DNA from: Mucilaginibacter sp. 14171R-50
GTDB taxonomy: Bacteria > Bacteroidota > Bacteroidia > Sphingobacteriales > Sphingobacteriaceae
DNA length: 64,000 bases
Reading direction: 5' to 3'
Assembly (NCBI RefSeq): GCF_010093045.1
Contig: NZ_CP048115.1
Span: forward strand, 3,224,001 to 3,288,000
Part shown: piece after piece, positions 17,623 through 25,725 of the stretch
Layout: each line of letters starts with the position of its first letter
How positions within the stretch are numbered: position 1 is the first letter of the stretch
Notes under the pieces: model-generated
What the model saw: the letters and a program-made list of their open reading frames with translations, nothing else
Databases searched by the model: none
Told to the model about the DNA's origin: nothing
Program-made: the position numbers and the translations under genes

Positions 17623-18459
17623 ATGAAGGTACTGCCAACTAAAGACACCATAACAAGCGCGCAACTAAACGAACTTATAGATATTGTAAAAACTATCCAT
17701 GGGTTTGATTTTAGTGATTATACCGAAGCCTCCTTTAAGCGAAGGCTTGGCCGCATCATGATGTTGAAAAAGCTGGAATTTTACGATCTTAAACATATAC
17801 TGGTAAATAACCCCGAATTTTTTCAGGAATTTTTAGAAGAAATTACGGTAAATGTTACCGAAATGTTTCGCGATCCGGCGTTTTATAAGGCCTTAAAAAC
17901 CCAGGTGGTACCATACCTGTCAACCTATCAGAATATAAAGATATGGAGTGCGGGATGTTCGTCGGGCGAAGAGGTTTACTCAATGGCAATTTTGCTTAAC
18001 GAGGAAAAGCTGCTTAAAAAAACATTTATATACGGTACGGATATAAATGCCGGTGTACTTAACGAGGCCCGAAAAGGCATATACAGCTTGCGCAAATTAA
18101 AAAGCTATGCCGAAAACTATTTGTTCACAGGCCTTCCCGGCTCGTTGACCGACCATTTTACCATTATGTACGATGCCGCGGCCATCCACAGCGAGCTGAA
18201 GCAAAATACGCTTTTCTCGGTCCACAACTTAATATCTGATACCGGTTTTAACGAATTTCAGATGATAAGCTGCCGCAACGTGTTTATTTATTTTGAAACC
18301 GAATTGCAATACAAGATACTCGACCTGTTTTACAAAAGCCTTTGTCCGCTGGGCTACCTTTGTTTAGGCAACAAGGAAACCATCCGTTCAGAGGTTTTCC
18401 GTAAAAAGTTCAAGGTCATCAACCAAAAAGAAAACATATACCAAAAAATTGGCTCTTGA
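17623..18459 (+). CDS. cheR: CheR-type protein-glutamate methyltransferase
   Basis: A 278-residue SAM-dependent methyltransferase. It has the N-terminal helical CheR_N domain (FSDYTEASFKRRLGRIM) and the catalytic domain with TVNVTEMFRDP, the SAM-binding IWSAGCSSGEEVYSMAI, the TDINAGVLNEARKGIY segment and ISCRNVFIYF. In chemotaxis CheR methylates receptor glutamates, but no methyl-accepting receptor, CheA or CheW is encoded nearby. The target may be one of the adjacent kinases or an unlinked receptor. It starts 3 bases after the kinase stop and overlaps the cheB start by 11 bases, so expression is coupled. Confidence 0.94.
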   Translation: MKVLPTKDTITSAQLNELIDIVKTIHGFDFSDYTEASFKRRLGRIMMLKKLEFYDLKHILVNNPEFFQEFLEEITVNVTEMFRDPAFYKALKTQVVPYLSTYQNIKIWSAGCSSGEEVYSMAILLNEEKLLKKTFIYGTDINAGVLNEARKGIYSLRKLKSYAENYLFTGLPGSLTDHFTIMYDAAAIHSELKQNTLFSVHNLISDTGFNEFQMISCRNVFIYFETELQYKILDLFYKSLCPLGYLCLGNKETIRSEVFRKKFKVINQKENIYQKIGS

Positions 18460-19036
18460 TGATGAAATAAGGAACCGTTGGGCGCAATCGCGAATACTGC
18501 TTTTAGGCGGTTCGGCGGGGTCATTTAAACTTTTGTTCCGGCTGGTAAAACTGTTCCCCAAAAACCTGAATAAAACGGTAATTATCGTTATCCACAGAAA
18601 AAAAAACTTTTTTAGCGAAATCGAAAAACTGTTCGCAGAGAATAGCCGTATGTTGCTACGGGAAATCAGCGACAAGGAGCCGGTAGAGCGCAACGTAATT
18701 TATATTGCACCGCCAAATTATCATACACTGGTGGAGAACGAAGGTTTTTTTAGCCTTGATGTATCTGATGCGGTGTGGTACTCAAAGCCCTCTATCGATG
18801 TTACTTTTGAGAGTGTTGCCGACGTTTACGGAAGCCGTGTTACTGCCGTTTTATTGTCGGGCGCTAACCAGGATGGGGCAGAGGGTTTATTAAAATTACG
18901 CCAGAAGGGGGCATTAACAATAGCGCAGCATCCCGACGACGCAGATATGATAGAAATGCCCCAGGCGGCCATTGATTTGGGTGCTGCCGAATACATTTTA
19001 CGAACAACCGAGATTTTTGAACTGCTTGAAAAATAA
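18449..19036 (+). CDS. cheB: CheB-type methylesterase without receiver domain (TTG start)
   Basis: A 195-residue stand-alone CheB catalytic domain; the usual N-terminal receiver is missing. Catalytic triad candidates are Ser in LLLGGSAGS, His in VIIVIHRKK and Asp in LLSGANQDGAEGL. It would remove methyl groups from, or deamidate, the CheR target. No ATG lies before the catalytic core in this frame. The best start is TTG at 18449, 11 bases inside cheR, so translation probably depends on ribosomes finishing cheR. Without a receiver it cannot be phosphorylated in the classical way; control would have to come from the neighbouring kinases by another route. It is followed 29 bases later by the second hybrid kinase. 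Confidence 0.9.
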   Translation: MALDDEIRNRWAQSRILLLGGSAGSFKLLFRLVKLFPKNLNKTVIIVIHRKKNFFSEIEKLFAENSRMLLREISDKEPVERNVIYIAPPNYHTLVENEGFFSLDVSDAVWYSKPSIDVTFESVADVYGSRVTAVLLSGANQDGAEGLLKLRQKGALTIAQHPDDADMIEMPQAAIDLGAAEYILRTTEIFELLEK

Positions 19037-19065
19037 CATAACCCCTACAACTTTATTTCACCTTA

Positions 19066-21012
19066 ATGGCCCCTGTAAATATTCTTATTGTTGATGATAG
19101 GAAAGAAAATATAATAGCGCTCGAGGCCCTGCTTAACCGCCCGGATATACAATTATTCGCCACTACATCGCCAAACGACGCGCTTAAAATAGCATGGAAA
19201 ACGCCAATTAACATAGCGCTTATTGACGTTCAGATGCCCGAAATGGATGGCTTTGAACTGGTACAAATGCTGAAGGCCAACCCCCGTACAAAAAATATAC
19301 TCACTATTTTTGTTACTGCAATTTCCAAAGAATCAAAGTACGCCGTTAAAGGTTTTGGAGCAGGGGCGGTAGATTATTTGTATAAACCGCTCGATCCGTA
19401 TATTACATCCGCCAAGGTTGATGCCTTTATACAGCTTGCGCGGTCGCAGAATGATATCCGGCAAAAAAACAACGAGCTTGAAGATTTTGCAATAGTAGTT
19501 AAAAACAGCGCCGATATTATATGTGCTGTTGATGCGGAAAATTTTAGGATAAAGTCTGTAAACCCGGCTGTCGAAACTATTTTGGGCCACAAGCAAGCTG
19601 CCGTTTTAGGTACCAGCATTATTGATCTGGCCATTGATACCGACCAACCCGTGTTCAGGAAAAAGCTGGGCGAAATTGTTAAGGACAACAAAAGTTTTGC
19701 GGTATCCGAACTTCAGTTCAATACCTTTGATAAGCATGTTATATGGGTAGAGTGCCGTGCTTCGTACCGTAATAAGACTATCTTTATCAACATCAGCAAT
19801 ATCTCGCCTCAAAAAAGTTATCAGTTACAGCTTATTAAATCAAAAGAAGCGGCCGAGTACGGTAAAAAAGTAAAAGAGACCTTTTTGGCCAACATGAGCC
19901 ATGAGCTGCGCACGCCGGTTAACGGTATAATTGGCTTAAGCAGCTTGCTGCGCAAAACACCCCTTAACAACCAGCAGAACAACTTGCTGGATATGCTCGA
20001 AACATCATCACGTTCATTATTGGGCGTTATTAACGATGTGCTTGATATAAGCAAGATGGAGGCAGGTAAACTGAACATCGTTCGTTCGCCAAATAACATT
20101 AAAGCCATCGTTACCTCGGTTGCAGGTTTATTGAAATTTAATGCGGATGAAAAAGATTTAGAGTTTATTACCGATGTAGACAGCGATATACCCGAAACTT
20201 TACTGGTCGACTCGTTGCGGTTAAACCAGATATTGATGAATTTGCTAAGCAACGCTATAAAGTTTACTGATAGGGGATACGTTAAACTTAATGTATCCGT
20301 GCTGCAAAAATCAAACAATAAAGTGAAACTCAAGTTTAGTGTAGAGGATACCGGTATTGGTATACCGCCTGCACGATTGTCGAAGATATTCGAATCGTTT
20401 GAACAGGCCGAAGACGATACCTCTAATAAATACGGAGGTACCGGTTTAGGCCTTGCTATTGTTAAGCGGCTCATCGAACTAAAAGGAGGCGAGCTTACGG
20501 TAAGCAGCAAACCCGGCACCGGCAGCATATTTAGTTTTGTAAACTGGTTTGCTATAGCAAACCACCCTCAGGTTCCTAAAATGGTTAAAACAAGCACTAA
20601 ACTGGCCCCGTTTGTAAACACAAGTGTTTTGGTTGCAGAAGACAATTTGATAAACCAATTTATGGTGACCAAATTGCTAAAGGACTGGAATGTAAAGGTT
20701 GAGATTGTTGATTCAGGCGATAAAGCTCTTGAAAAGTTAAAAGAAACGCGTTACGACCTGGTGCTGATGGATACACATATGCCGGGGCTAAGCGGCTACC
20801 AAACTGCCCGGGCTATCCGTACGGAGTTTGAGGAGCCCATGCGCAGTATACCTATTATATCGCTATCCGCGTCGGCATTTGAACACGAGCAGCTCGAAGC
20901 GATAGCTGCCGGTATGAATGATGTATTGTCGAAACCCTTTGAAGCACATGAGTTGCATGCCAAAATAGCAAAGGTTTTAAAAGACAAAAAGATGGCTAAA
21001 AGGGCAGTTTAA
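19066..21012 (+). CDS. soluble hybrid histidine kinase: REC-PAS-HisKA-HATPase-REC
   Basis: A 648-residue cytoplasmic kinase without membrane segments. The N-terminal receiver has phospho-Asp54 (ALIDVQMPEMDG). A PAS domain spans about 145-260, HisKA carries His279 in SHELRTPVNG, the ATPase has GTGLGLAIVKRL, and the C-terminal receiver has Asp569 (LMDTHMPGLSG). The input receiver allows it to be driven by another kinase, plausibly the three-receiver kinase at the head of this operon. The PAS domain adds a small-molecule or redox input. Its last 17 bases overlap the end of the convergent ogt gene. Confidence 0.93.
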   Translation: MAPVNILIVDDRKENIIALEALLNRPDIQLFATTSPNDALKIAWKTPINIALIDVQMPEMDGFELVQMLKANPRTKNILTIFVTAISKESKYAVKGFGAGAVDYLYKPLDPYITSAKVDAFIQLARSQNDIRQKNNELEDFAIVVKNSADIICAVDAENFRIKSVNPAVETILGHKQAAVLGTSIIDLAIDTDQPVFRKKLGEIVKDNKSFAVSELQFNTFDKHVIWVECRASYRNKTIFINISNISPQKSYQLQLIKSKEAAEYGKKVKETFLANMSHELRTPVNGIIGLSSLLRKTPLNNQQNNLLDMLETSSRSLLGVINDVLDISKMEAGKLNIVRSPNNIKAIVTSVAGLLKFNADEKDLEFITDVDSDIPETLLVDSLRLNQILMNLLSNAIKFTDRGYVKLNVSVLQKSNNKVKLKFSVEDTGIGIPPARLSKIFESFEQAEDDTSNKYGGTGLGLAIVKRLIELKGGELTVSSKPGTGSIFSFVNWFAIANHPQVPKMVKTSTKLAPFVNTSVLVAEDNLINQFMVTKLLKDWNVKVEIVDSGDKALEKLKETRYDLVLMDTHMPGLSGYQTARAIRTEFEEPMRSIPIISLSASAFEHEQLEAIAAGMNDVLSKPFEAHELHAKIAKVLKDKKMAKRAV

Positions 21013-21484
21013 TTTGGCCTTTGCCCATAACGCGCGCTTCGTGGTCTAACAACCACTGCTTGCGCCATAAGCCGCCTGCATAACCTGTTAAGCTGCCGTT
21101 ACTGCCCACAACGCGGTGGCATGGCACAATTATCCACAAATTGTTTTTGCCGTTTGACGCTGCAATGGCGCGTATGGCCAGCGGGTTGTTCTTCAGGGTT
21201 GATTGCTGGCCGTAGGTAATGGTGCTGCCATACGGTATTTTTAACAACTGCTGCCAAACCTGTTGCTGAAAAGCCGAGCCAGGCTGGTTTAACGGCAGGT
21301 CAAATTCTTTCCGGTCGCCGGCGAAGTACTCGTCTAATTGTTTCATAGCCTCTTTCAGCAACGGCGAATCGGTTCCGGTTTCTTGCAACCCCTCTTCATC
21401 GCGGATGGATACCTTGGTGATATGTGTATCATCAGCAGTGATAAGGGCAATACCTACAGGGGTGCGGTGATAAACCTGGTACAT
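20996..21484 (-). CDS. ogt: methylated-DNA-[protein]-cysteine S-methyltransferase
   Basis: A 162-residue suicide DNA-repair protein that takes the methyl group from O6-methylguanine onto its own cysteine. The active site is Cys122 in IVPCHRVV, followed by GSLTGYAGGLWRKQWLLDHE. The preceding helix-turn-helix (PYGSTITYGQQSTLKN) is the DNA-binding part. There is no AdaA domain, so it is the Ogt rather than the Ada type. One base separates it from the upstream SDR gene on the same strand, so the two are cotranscribed. Its 3' end overlaps the kinase gene tail-to-tail by 17 bases. Confidence 0.95.
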   Translation of the reverse strand: MYQVYHRTPVGIALITADDTHITKVSIRDEEGLQETGTDSPLLKEAMKQLDEYFAGDRKEFDLPLNQPGSAFQQQVWQQLLKIPYGSTITYGQQSTLKNNPLAIRAIAASNGKNNLWIIVPCHRVVGSNGSLTGYAGGLWRKQWLLDHEARVMGKGQIKLPF

Positions 21485-21485
21485 A

Positions 21486-22292
21486 TTATTGCTGTGCTTT
21501 TGTAAGCGATTTTAAATACACCTTGCTCATTTTACTGCCTATAAATTTTGCCGGTAAAAAGTTCATGAATACATTCCCTATGCGGTTTAGCAAGCCAGGC
21601 ACATAGTTATATTTACGGGTAATTAACGCGTAGATCGCCTCTTTTGCAGCTTCGCTAACAGGCATCAGCCATCCTTTAAGCTCGTTAAACTTGCTGTTGT
21701 CGGTCATCTCGGTAGCTATGCCGCCCGGCGCAAAAACAGTTATTGAAAAAGCAGGGTTGGTTAACTCGTTATGCAATGCATTGCCAAACGCGGTTATAAA
21801 GGCCTTGGTTGCCGAGTAAGCCGCCTGGTAGGGCACCGGGAAAAAACCTGCCATGCTCGATACCAGCATCAACCCGCCCTCAGTACCGGGTTTGTCAAAA
21901 TATTTTACAAGGCTGTTGGTCATGCGTACCACGCCTATTACGTTTGTTTTAAGGATGCTTTCAAAGTTATCCCACGGTAGCTCCGTATGCCTGCCAAAAT
22001 AGGTTACACCGGCGTTTAAAATGGCGGCATACAGGTTATTATCTGCAATGCTTTCAGCAATTACCCGGTCGGCCTCTTCCGGGATGGATAGGTCGGCAAC
22101 AATAACCTTAACTTTAATACCCGCGACCTGTTCCAGTTCGGCCTTCAGCTGGTTCAGGTTATCGGCACGGCGGGCGGCAATAATAAGGTTGGCTTTATGC
22201 ACGTTCGCCAGCTGCCGGGCCATTTCCTGCCCAAGTCCGCTTGATGCGCCCGTTACCAATACCCATTTATTATTCAACTGCAGGTTTTTCAT
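21486..22292 (-). CDS. short-chain dehydrogenase/reductase (DltE/YqjQ-like)
   Basis: A 268-residue classical SDR with the Rossmann motif TGASSGLGQEMA, ILNAGVTYFG, and the catalytic Ser in VSSMAGF with YSATK. It reduces or oxidises a carbonyl or hydroxyl substrate with NAD(P)H. The substrate is unknown, although the C-terminal region with LLNRIGNVFMNFLPAKF suggests a lipid-type or membrane-associated member. It shares a transcript with ogt. The region in front of it is filled by a GTCCGAAA-type repeat tract. Confidence 0.9.
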   Translation of the reverse strand: MKNLQLNNKWVLVTGASSGLGQEMARQLANVHKANLIIAARRADNLNQLKAELEQVAGIKVKVIVADLSIPEEADRVIAESIADNNLYAAILNAGVTYFGRHTELPWDNFESILKTNVIGVVRMTNSLVKYFDKPGTEGGLMLVSSMAGFFPVPYQAAYSATKAFITAFGNALHNELTNPAFSITVFAPGGIATEMTDNSKFNELKGWLMPVSEAAKEAIYALITRKYNYVPGLLNRIGNVFMNFLPAKFIGSKMSKVYLKSLTKAQQ

Positions 22293-22312
22293 TTTGCTAA
22301 GTTATTCTTTTA

Positions 22313-22490
22313 GTCGGAAAGTTGGGAAGTCCGTGAGTCCGAAAGACCGAAGTCCGGAAGACCGAGAGACCGAAATACGGAAAGTCCGAAAGTCCGTAAG
22401 ACCGAAAGACAGGAGCCCGATCGTTAAAGATATTTTTTCTTTCGGACATTCCGACTTCCGGACTTTCTGACTTCCGGACTTTCGGACTTT
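22313..22490. repeat. GTCCGAAA/GACCGAAA short-unit repeat tract with inverted halves
   Basis: About 178 bases built of 7-10 base units such as AGTCCGAA, AGACCGAA and AGTCCGGA on the left (22313-22415) and their complements TTCGGACT and TTCCGGACT on the right (22440-22490), around a central AT-rich spacer. It fills nearly all of the 215-base divergent spacer between the SDR gene and ccmB. It can fold into a long imperfect hairpin. Units are degenerate and spacer-free, so it is not a CRISPR array. Confidence 0.8.
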
Positions 22491-22507
22491 TTACCTTTCT
22501 TTGCAGT

Positions 22508-23191
22508 ATGAAACTGGCCGGGCAAACTATCGAACTTTTAAAAAAGGAGATCATCCTGGAATGGCGTTCAAAATACGCTTTTAATGGTATCCTGCTATAT
22601 ATCGTTTCTACCGTGTTTGTTTGTTATATTTCCTTTAACCTAAATCCCGGTTTTAAAGAAAGCACCGGCTACGCCATTGTATGGAATATCCTTTTTTGGA
22701 TAATTATGCTCTTTGCATCAGTAAACGCTATTGCCAAAAGCTTTTTGCAGGAAAGCAAGGCCCGTTTGCTCTACTATTATTCTATAGCGCATCCGCAAGC
22801 TATTATCCTGTCAAAAACCATCTACAACGCCTTACTCATGGCATTGTTGAGCATACTGGCCCTGCTGGTTTATATGCTGTTTTTCCCTAACACAGTAAAC
22901 GATCTCCTGTTCTACTTTGTAACCGTACTGTTGGGCAGCATAAGCTTTTCTACCGTGTTTACCATGCTATCGGGCATAGCATCAAAGGCGGGCAACAATG
23001 GTACGCTCATGGCTATACTAAGCTTCCCTGTTATTATACCGGTGATACTGCTGCTGGTAAAAGTAAGCAAAGCTGCCATGGATGGTATAGACCGCAGCCT
23101 CAGCCTGGGCAGCATTGGCGTGCTGCTGGCCATAAACGTTATTGTTATTGCCTCCTCTTTAATATTGTTTCCATATCTGTGGCGCGACTGA
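22508..23191 (+). CDS. ccmB: haem exporter permease subunit CcmB
   Basis: A 227-residue membrane permease with six hydrophobic segments, matching CcmB of cytochrome c maturation System I. Seen: the N-terminal ELLKKEIILEWRSKYAF, then SFLQESKARLLYYYSIAHPQ, SKTIYNALLMALL and a late LSFPVIIPVILLLVK helix, all typical. It partners the ATPase CcmA, which is not encoded in the window, and CcmC, encoded 1.4 kb downstream, in loading haem onto CcmE. Its stop overlaps the next start by one base (TGATG), so the two are coupled. A near-consensus TTTCTTTG lies just ahead of the start. Confidence 0.92.
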   Translation: MKLAGQTIELLKKEIILEWRSKYAFNGILLYIVSTVFVCYISFNLNPGFKESTGYAIVWNILFWIIMLFASVNAIAKSFLQESKARLLYYYSIAHPQAIILSKTIYNALLMALLSILALLVYMLFFPNTVNDLLFYFVTVLLGSISFSTVFTMLSGIASKAGNNGTLMAILSFPVIIPVILLLVKVSKAAMDGIDRSLSLGSIGVLLAINVIVIASSLILFPYLWRD

Positions 23192-24411
23192 TGCTTTCGT
23201 CACCATTATATCGTTTAGCTGTTTGCCGGTGGTTTGTTTTACTGGTTTGTATTGGCTGGGGTTTTAGTGCCGATGCGCAATCAGTGATCAATGGCAAGGT
23301 GGTTAGTTCGGCATCAAACGAGGTTGTACCAAAGGCCAGCGTATTTCTAAACAACGCCACATTTGGCACCGCAACTAATGACGACGGTACGTTTACTTTA
23401 CGCGGCGTTAAGCCGGGGCAGTATGACCTCATCGTATCAACCCTTGGATATGAAGAATACACGCAAAAAATACAGGTGGGGCAGGGGCCCATAACCGTTA
23501 ACATAGCGCTTACGCCAAAAGTAATGATGATGCGCGAGGTGGTAATTACCAGCAACGCCGACTGGAAAAAGAACTTTGAACAGTTTAAAAAAGACTTTAT
23601 AGGCGTAACGGATAATGCTAAATACTGCAAGGTGGAAAATCCCCGGGTGCTCAGCCTTTCGTTTATCCGTAAAACACAAACGTTAGAAGCATCGAGTGAT
23701 GAGTTTTTGGTGGTGAATAATGATGCGTTGGGATATAAAGTGAAATTTTTACTGAGGGATTTTAGCAGCAATAATATTACCCGTACTATAAACTACTCCG
23801 GCCGCGTGCTTTTTGAAGAGTTGCCGGGCACCGCAGCGCAAAAGCAAAAGTGGAAGACCAGGCGCGATGAAGCATACTATGGCTCGGCCCAGCACTTTTA
23901 CCGGTCGCTGTATAAGAACCGCCTCTCGCAGGAAGGGTTTGTTATATACGATTTCAGCAGGACCCTTGACCCCAACCGGCCGCCCGAAGCGCTGATACAA
24001 AAAAAGCTGAAAGCGTTCAGAATGGTTAATCGCGACTCGACTATTTATTGGCTGGGGAAGGAGGACATGCCCAAATGGTACCAAGAGCACCTTACTAAAC
24101 CACCTTTAACCGCTTACGCGGTTCTGCGCAAACCCCCGCAAGAAGGTTTGTTTGTACTAACATTTCCCAATTACCTGTACGTTGTTTATACCAAAAAGCA
24201 CGAAACCGAAGATTTTAAAGACCTTTACCGCCCGCTGGATATGGAAAATTTTGAAACCAGTGTTATCACCTTATTAGCCCCGATAGTAGTATTTGATATG
24301 AACGGAACAGTGGTGGCTGATAGTCCGCTTTATGAAGGCACATGGTCAAAAGCCAAGCTGGCTAATTTATTGCCGGTTGATTACGAGCCGTCGGACGGGG
24401 CAGGGAATTAG
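23191..24411 (+). CDS. CarboxypepD_reg-like domain protein, exported
   Basis: A 406-residue exported protein. The ATG at 23191 overlaps the ccmB stop. A signal segment (YRLAVCRWFVLLVCIGW, cleaved near ADAQ) leads into a carboxypeptidase-regulatory-like beta-sandwich (about 35-115: INGKVVSSASNEVVPKASV, then GTATNDDGTFTLRGVKPGQ), the domain common at the N-termini of TonB-linked and surface proteins in Bacteroidota. The remaining 290 residues have no motif I recognise (RDSTIYWLGKEDMPKWYQEH, ITLLAPIVVFDMNGTVV). Function is unknown. Its one-base coupling with ccmB and its position before ccmC suggest a link to the envelope, but this may only be operon neighbourhood. Confidence 0.82.
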   Translation: MLSSPLYRLAVCRWFVLLVCIGWGFSADAQSVINGKVVSSASNEVVPKASVFLNNATFGTATNDDGTFTLRGVKPGQYDLIVSTLGYEEYTQKIQVGQGPITVNIALTPKVMMMREVVITSNADWKKNFEQFKKDFIGVTDNAKYCKVENPRVLSLSFIRKTQTLEASSDEFLVVNNDALGYKVKFLLRDFSSNNITRTINYSGRVLFEELPGTAAQKQKWKTRRDEAYYGSAQHFYRSLYKNRLSQEGFVIYDFSRTLDPNRPPEALIQKKLKAFRMVNRDSTIYWLGKEDMPKWYQEHLTKPPLTAYAVLRKPPQEGLFVLTFPNYLYVVYTKKHETEDFKDLYRPLDMENFETSVITLLAPIVVFDMNGTVVADSPLYEGTWSKAKLANLLPVDYEPSDGAGN

Positions 24412-24581
24412 TGAATTTCTCAACCGCGTGGAAAGATGGGCGCAGCATCACACAAACCCAAAACCCTATCAATCTTTCAATTCAACATACCTGCGTAAAT
24501 AACTTATTATAATTGATATGCATGCATAATGAAACATTGCTAATAATAGCGCAGCATGCTTAAATCAACCTATCTAATTAT

Positions 24582-24589
24582 TACATTTG
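24582..24589 (+). promoter_or_regulatory. -7 box upstream of ccmC
   Basis: TACATTTG matches TAnnTTTG exactly, 16 bases before the ATG at 24606. No good -33 TTG is seen. It suggests that ccmC can be transcribed separately from ccmB. The rest of 24412-24581 has no recognisable feature. Confidence 0.4.
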
Positions 24590-24605
24590 CTGCCATAATT
24601 TATAT

Positions 24606-25280
24606 ATGAAATTTATTTATCAAACCTGGTGGAAAGTATTAGCCGTTGTAGTGATCTTTTACACGCTTGTAGCCGGGTTTCTGCTGGGTGTGCCAAGGTT
24701 GCCCATCATGCACGAAACCATACGTAACACTTACTTCCACGTACCCATGTGGATAGCCATGTTCACGGTGTTTACCATATCGGTCATCTACAGTATAAAG
24801 TACCTGCAATCCGGCAAGGAAGAGTATGACATGATAGCTGTTGAATGCGCCAATACGGGTGTATTCTTCTTTGTTTTAGGGCTTATAACGGGCATGCTTT
24901 GGGCACGCTATACCTGGGGCGAGTACTGGAGTAACGATCCCAAGCAAAACAGCGCAGCTATTGCCTTTTTGCTGTATTGCGCTTACCTGGTGCTGCGAAA
25001 TTCGATAGACGAGGAGCAGAAACGTGCCAAAATATCGGCCATATACAACATTTTCGCCTTCCCGGTGATGGTGGTGCTTATTATGGTGCTGCCACGACTG
25101 ACCGACTCGTTGCACCCGGGCAACGGGGGGAATCCGGCATTTGGTAAGCTGGATATGGATAACCGTATGCGGATAGTGTTATACCCGGCATTTATTGCCT
25201 GGGCGCTTATAGCCGTATGGATAGCTACTATACGTTACCGCATCCGTTTAATTGAATATAAAAAGAACGCTATCAATTAA
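24606..25280 (+). CDS. ccmC: haem handling membrane protein CcmC (CcsA/CcmC family)
   Basis: A 224-residue protein with six hydrophobic helices that passes haem to CcmE in cytochrome c maturation. Haem-ligand histidines are likely in TYFHVPMWIAMF and DSLHPGN. The periplasmic tryptophan-rich (WWD) loop appears as ARYTWGEYWSNDPKQNSA near residues 98-115, a variant in which the usual WxWD reads WSND. The size matches CcmC (about 220-250). ccmD follows 77 bases later. In this window ccmE and ccmF are 6 kb away. Confidence 0.92.
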   Translation: MKFIYQTWWKVLAVVVIFYTLVAGFLLGVPRLPIMHETIRNTYFHVPMWIAMFTVFTISVIYSIKYLQSGKEEYDMIAVECANTGVFFFVLGLITGMLWARYTWGEYWSNDPKQNSAAIAFLLYCAYLVLRNSIDEEQKRAKISAIYNIFAFPVMVVLIMVLPRLTDSLHPGNGGNPAFGKLDMDNRMRIVLYPAFIAWALIAVWIATIRYRIRLIEYKKNAIN

Positions 25281-25357
25281 TATAAAACCCTCATGTGCGC
25301 CGCTCAAAAAAGTAAACCGACACATGATCGCTTATCACCATTAAAATAAATTGCCTG

Positions 25358-25567
25358 ATGAAAAAACTTGTTTCCGTACTACTGATGCTGCTTTGCTTTG
25401 TTGCCGTAAAAGCACAAAACGGAGCTTCTGTTGAAATGGCCGATAAAATGCGCAGCGAAGGCAAAATTTACGTGGTAATTGGCACCATAGTAATAGTATT
25501 TGCCGGGATAACTATTTACCTGTTCAGCATTGACAGGAGATTGAGAAAAATCGAGAAAGAAAAGTAA
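25358..25567 (+). CDS. ccmD: CcmD-family small membrane protein
   Basis: A 69-residue protein with an N-terminal signal-like helix (MKKLVSVLLMLLCFVAVKAQ) and a second helix (IYVVIGTIVIVFAGITIYLFSI) followed by the basic tail DRRLRKIEKEK. This tail-after-helix pattern is the CcmD signature, although the Bacteroidota form adds a cleavable signal-like segment absent from the proteobacterial type. CcmD helps release holo-CcmE from CcmABC. Its place directly behind ccmC supports the call. The 158 bases that follow hold no gene. Confidence 0.8.
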   Translation: MKKLVSVLLMLLCFVAVKAQNGASVEMADKMRSEGKIYVVIGTIVIVFAGITIYLFSIDRRLRKIEKEK

Positions 25568-25725
25568 ATCAAAAGCATGGCCTGTGTTGTTTAAACCTTG
25601 ATTTAGGGCGCATATAGCCACATGTGTAAGCGATACACTAACATTAAAAATTTGAATTATTGATAAAATTTATACCAAATTTGTGCACTTTTTTAAGGAA
25701 TTAATTATTTATCCAATTCTAAATT

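Noticed and set aside
19821..20528. Antisense open frame of 235 codons within the second kinase
   Set aside because: It mirrors conserved HisKA and ATPase coding sequence on the other strand and shows low-complexity Ser/Leu composition.
22313..22490. Possible CRISPR array
   Set aside because: The units are 7-10 bases long, degenerate, without spacers of constant length, and inverted halves are present; no cas gene is nearby.
23145..23771. Antisense open frame of 208 codons over ccmB and the CTD-protein gene
   Set aside because: It crosses two well supported plus-strand genes and has no family match.
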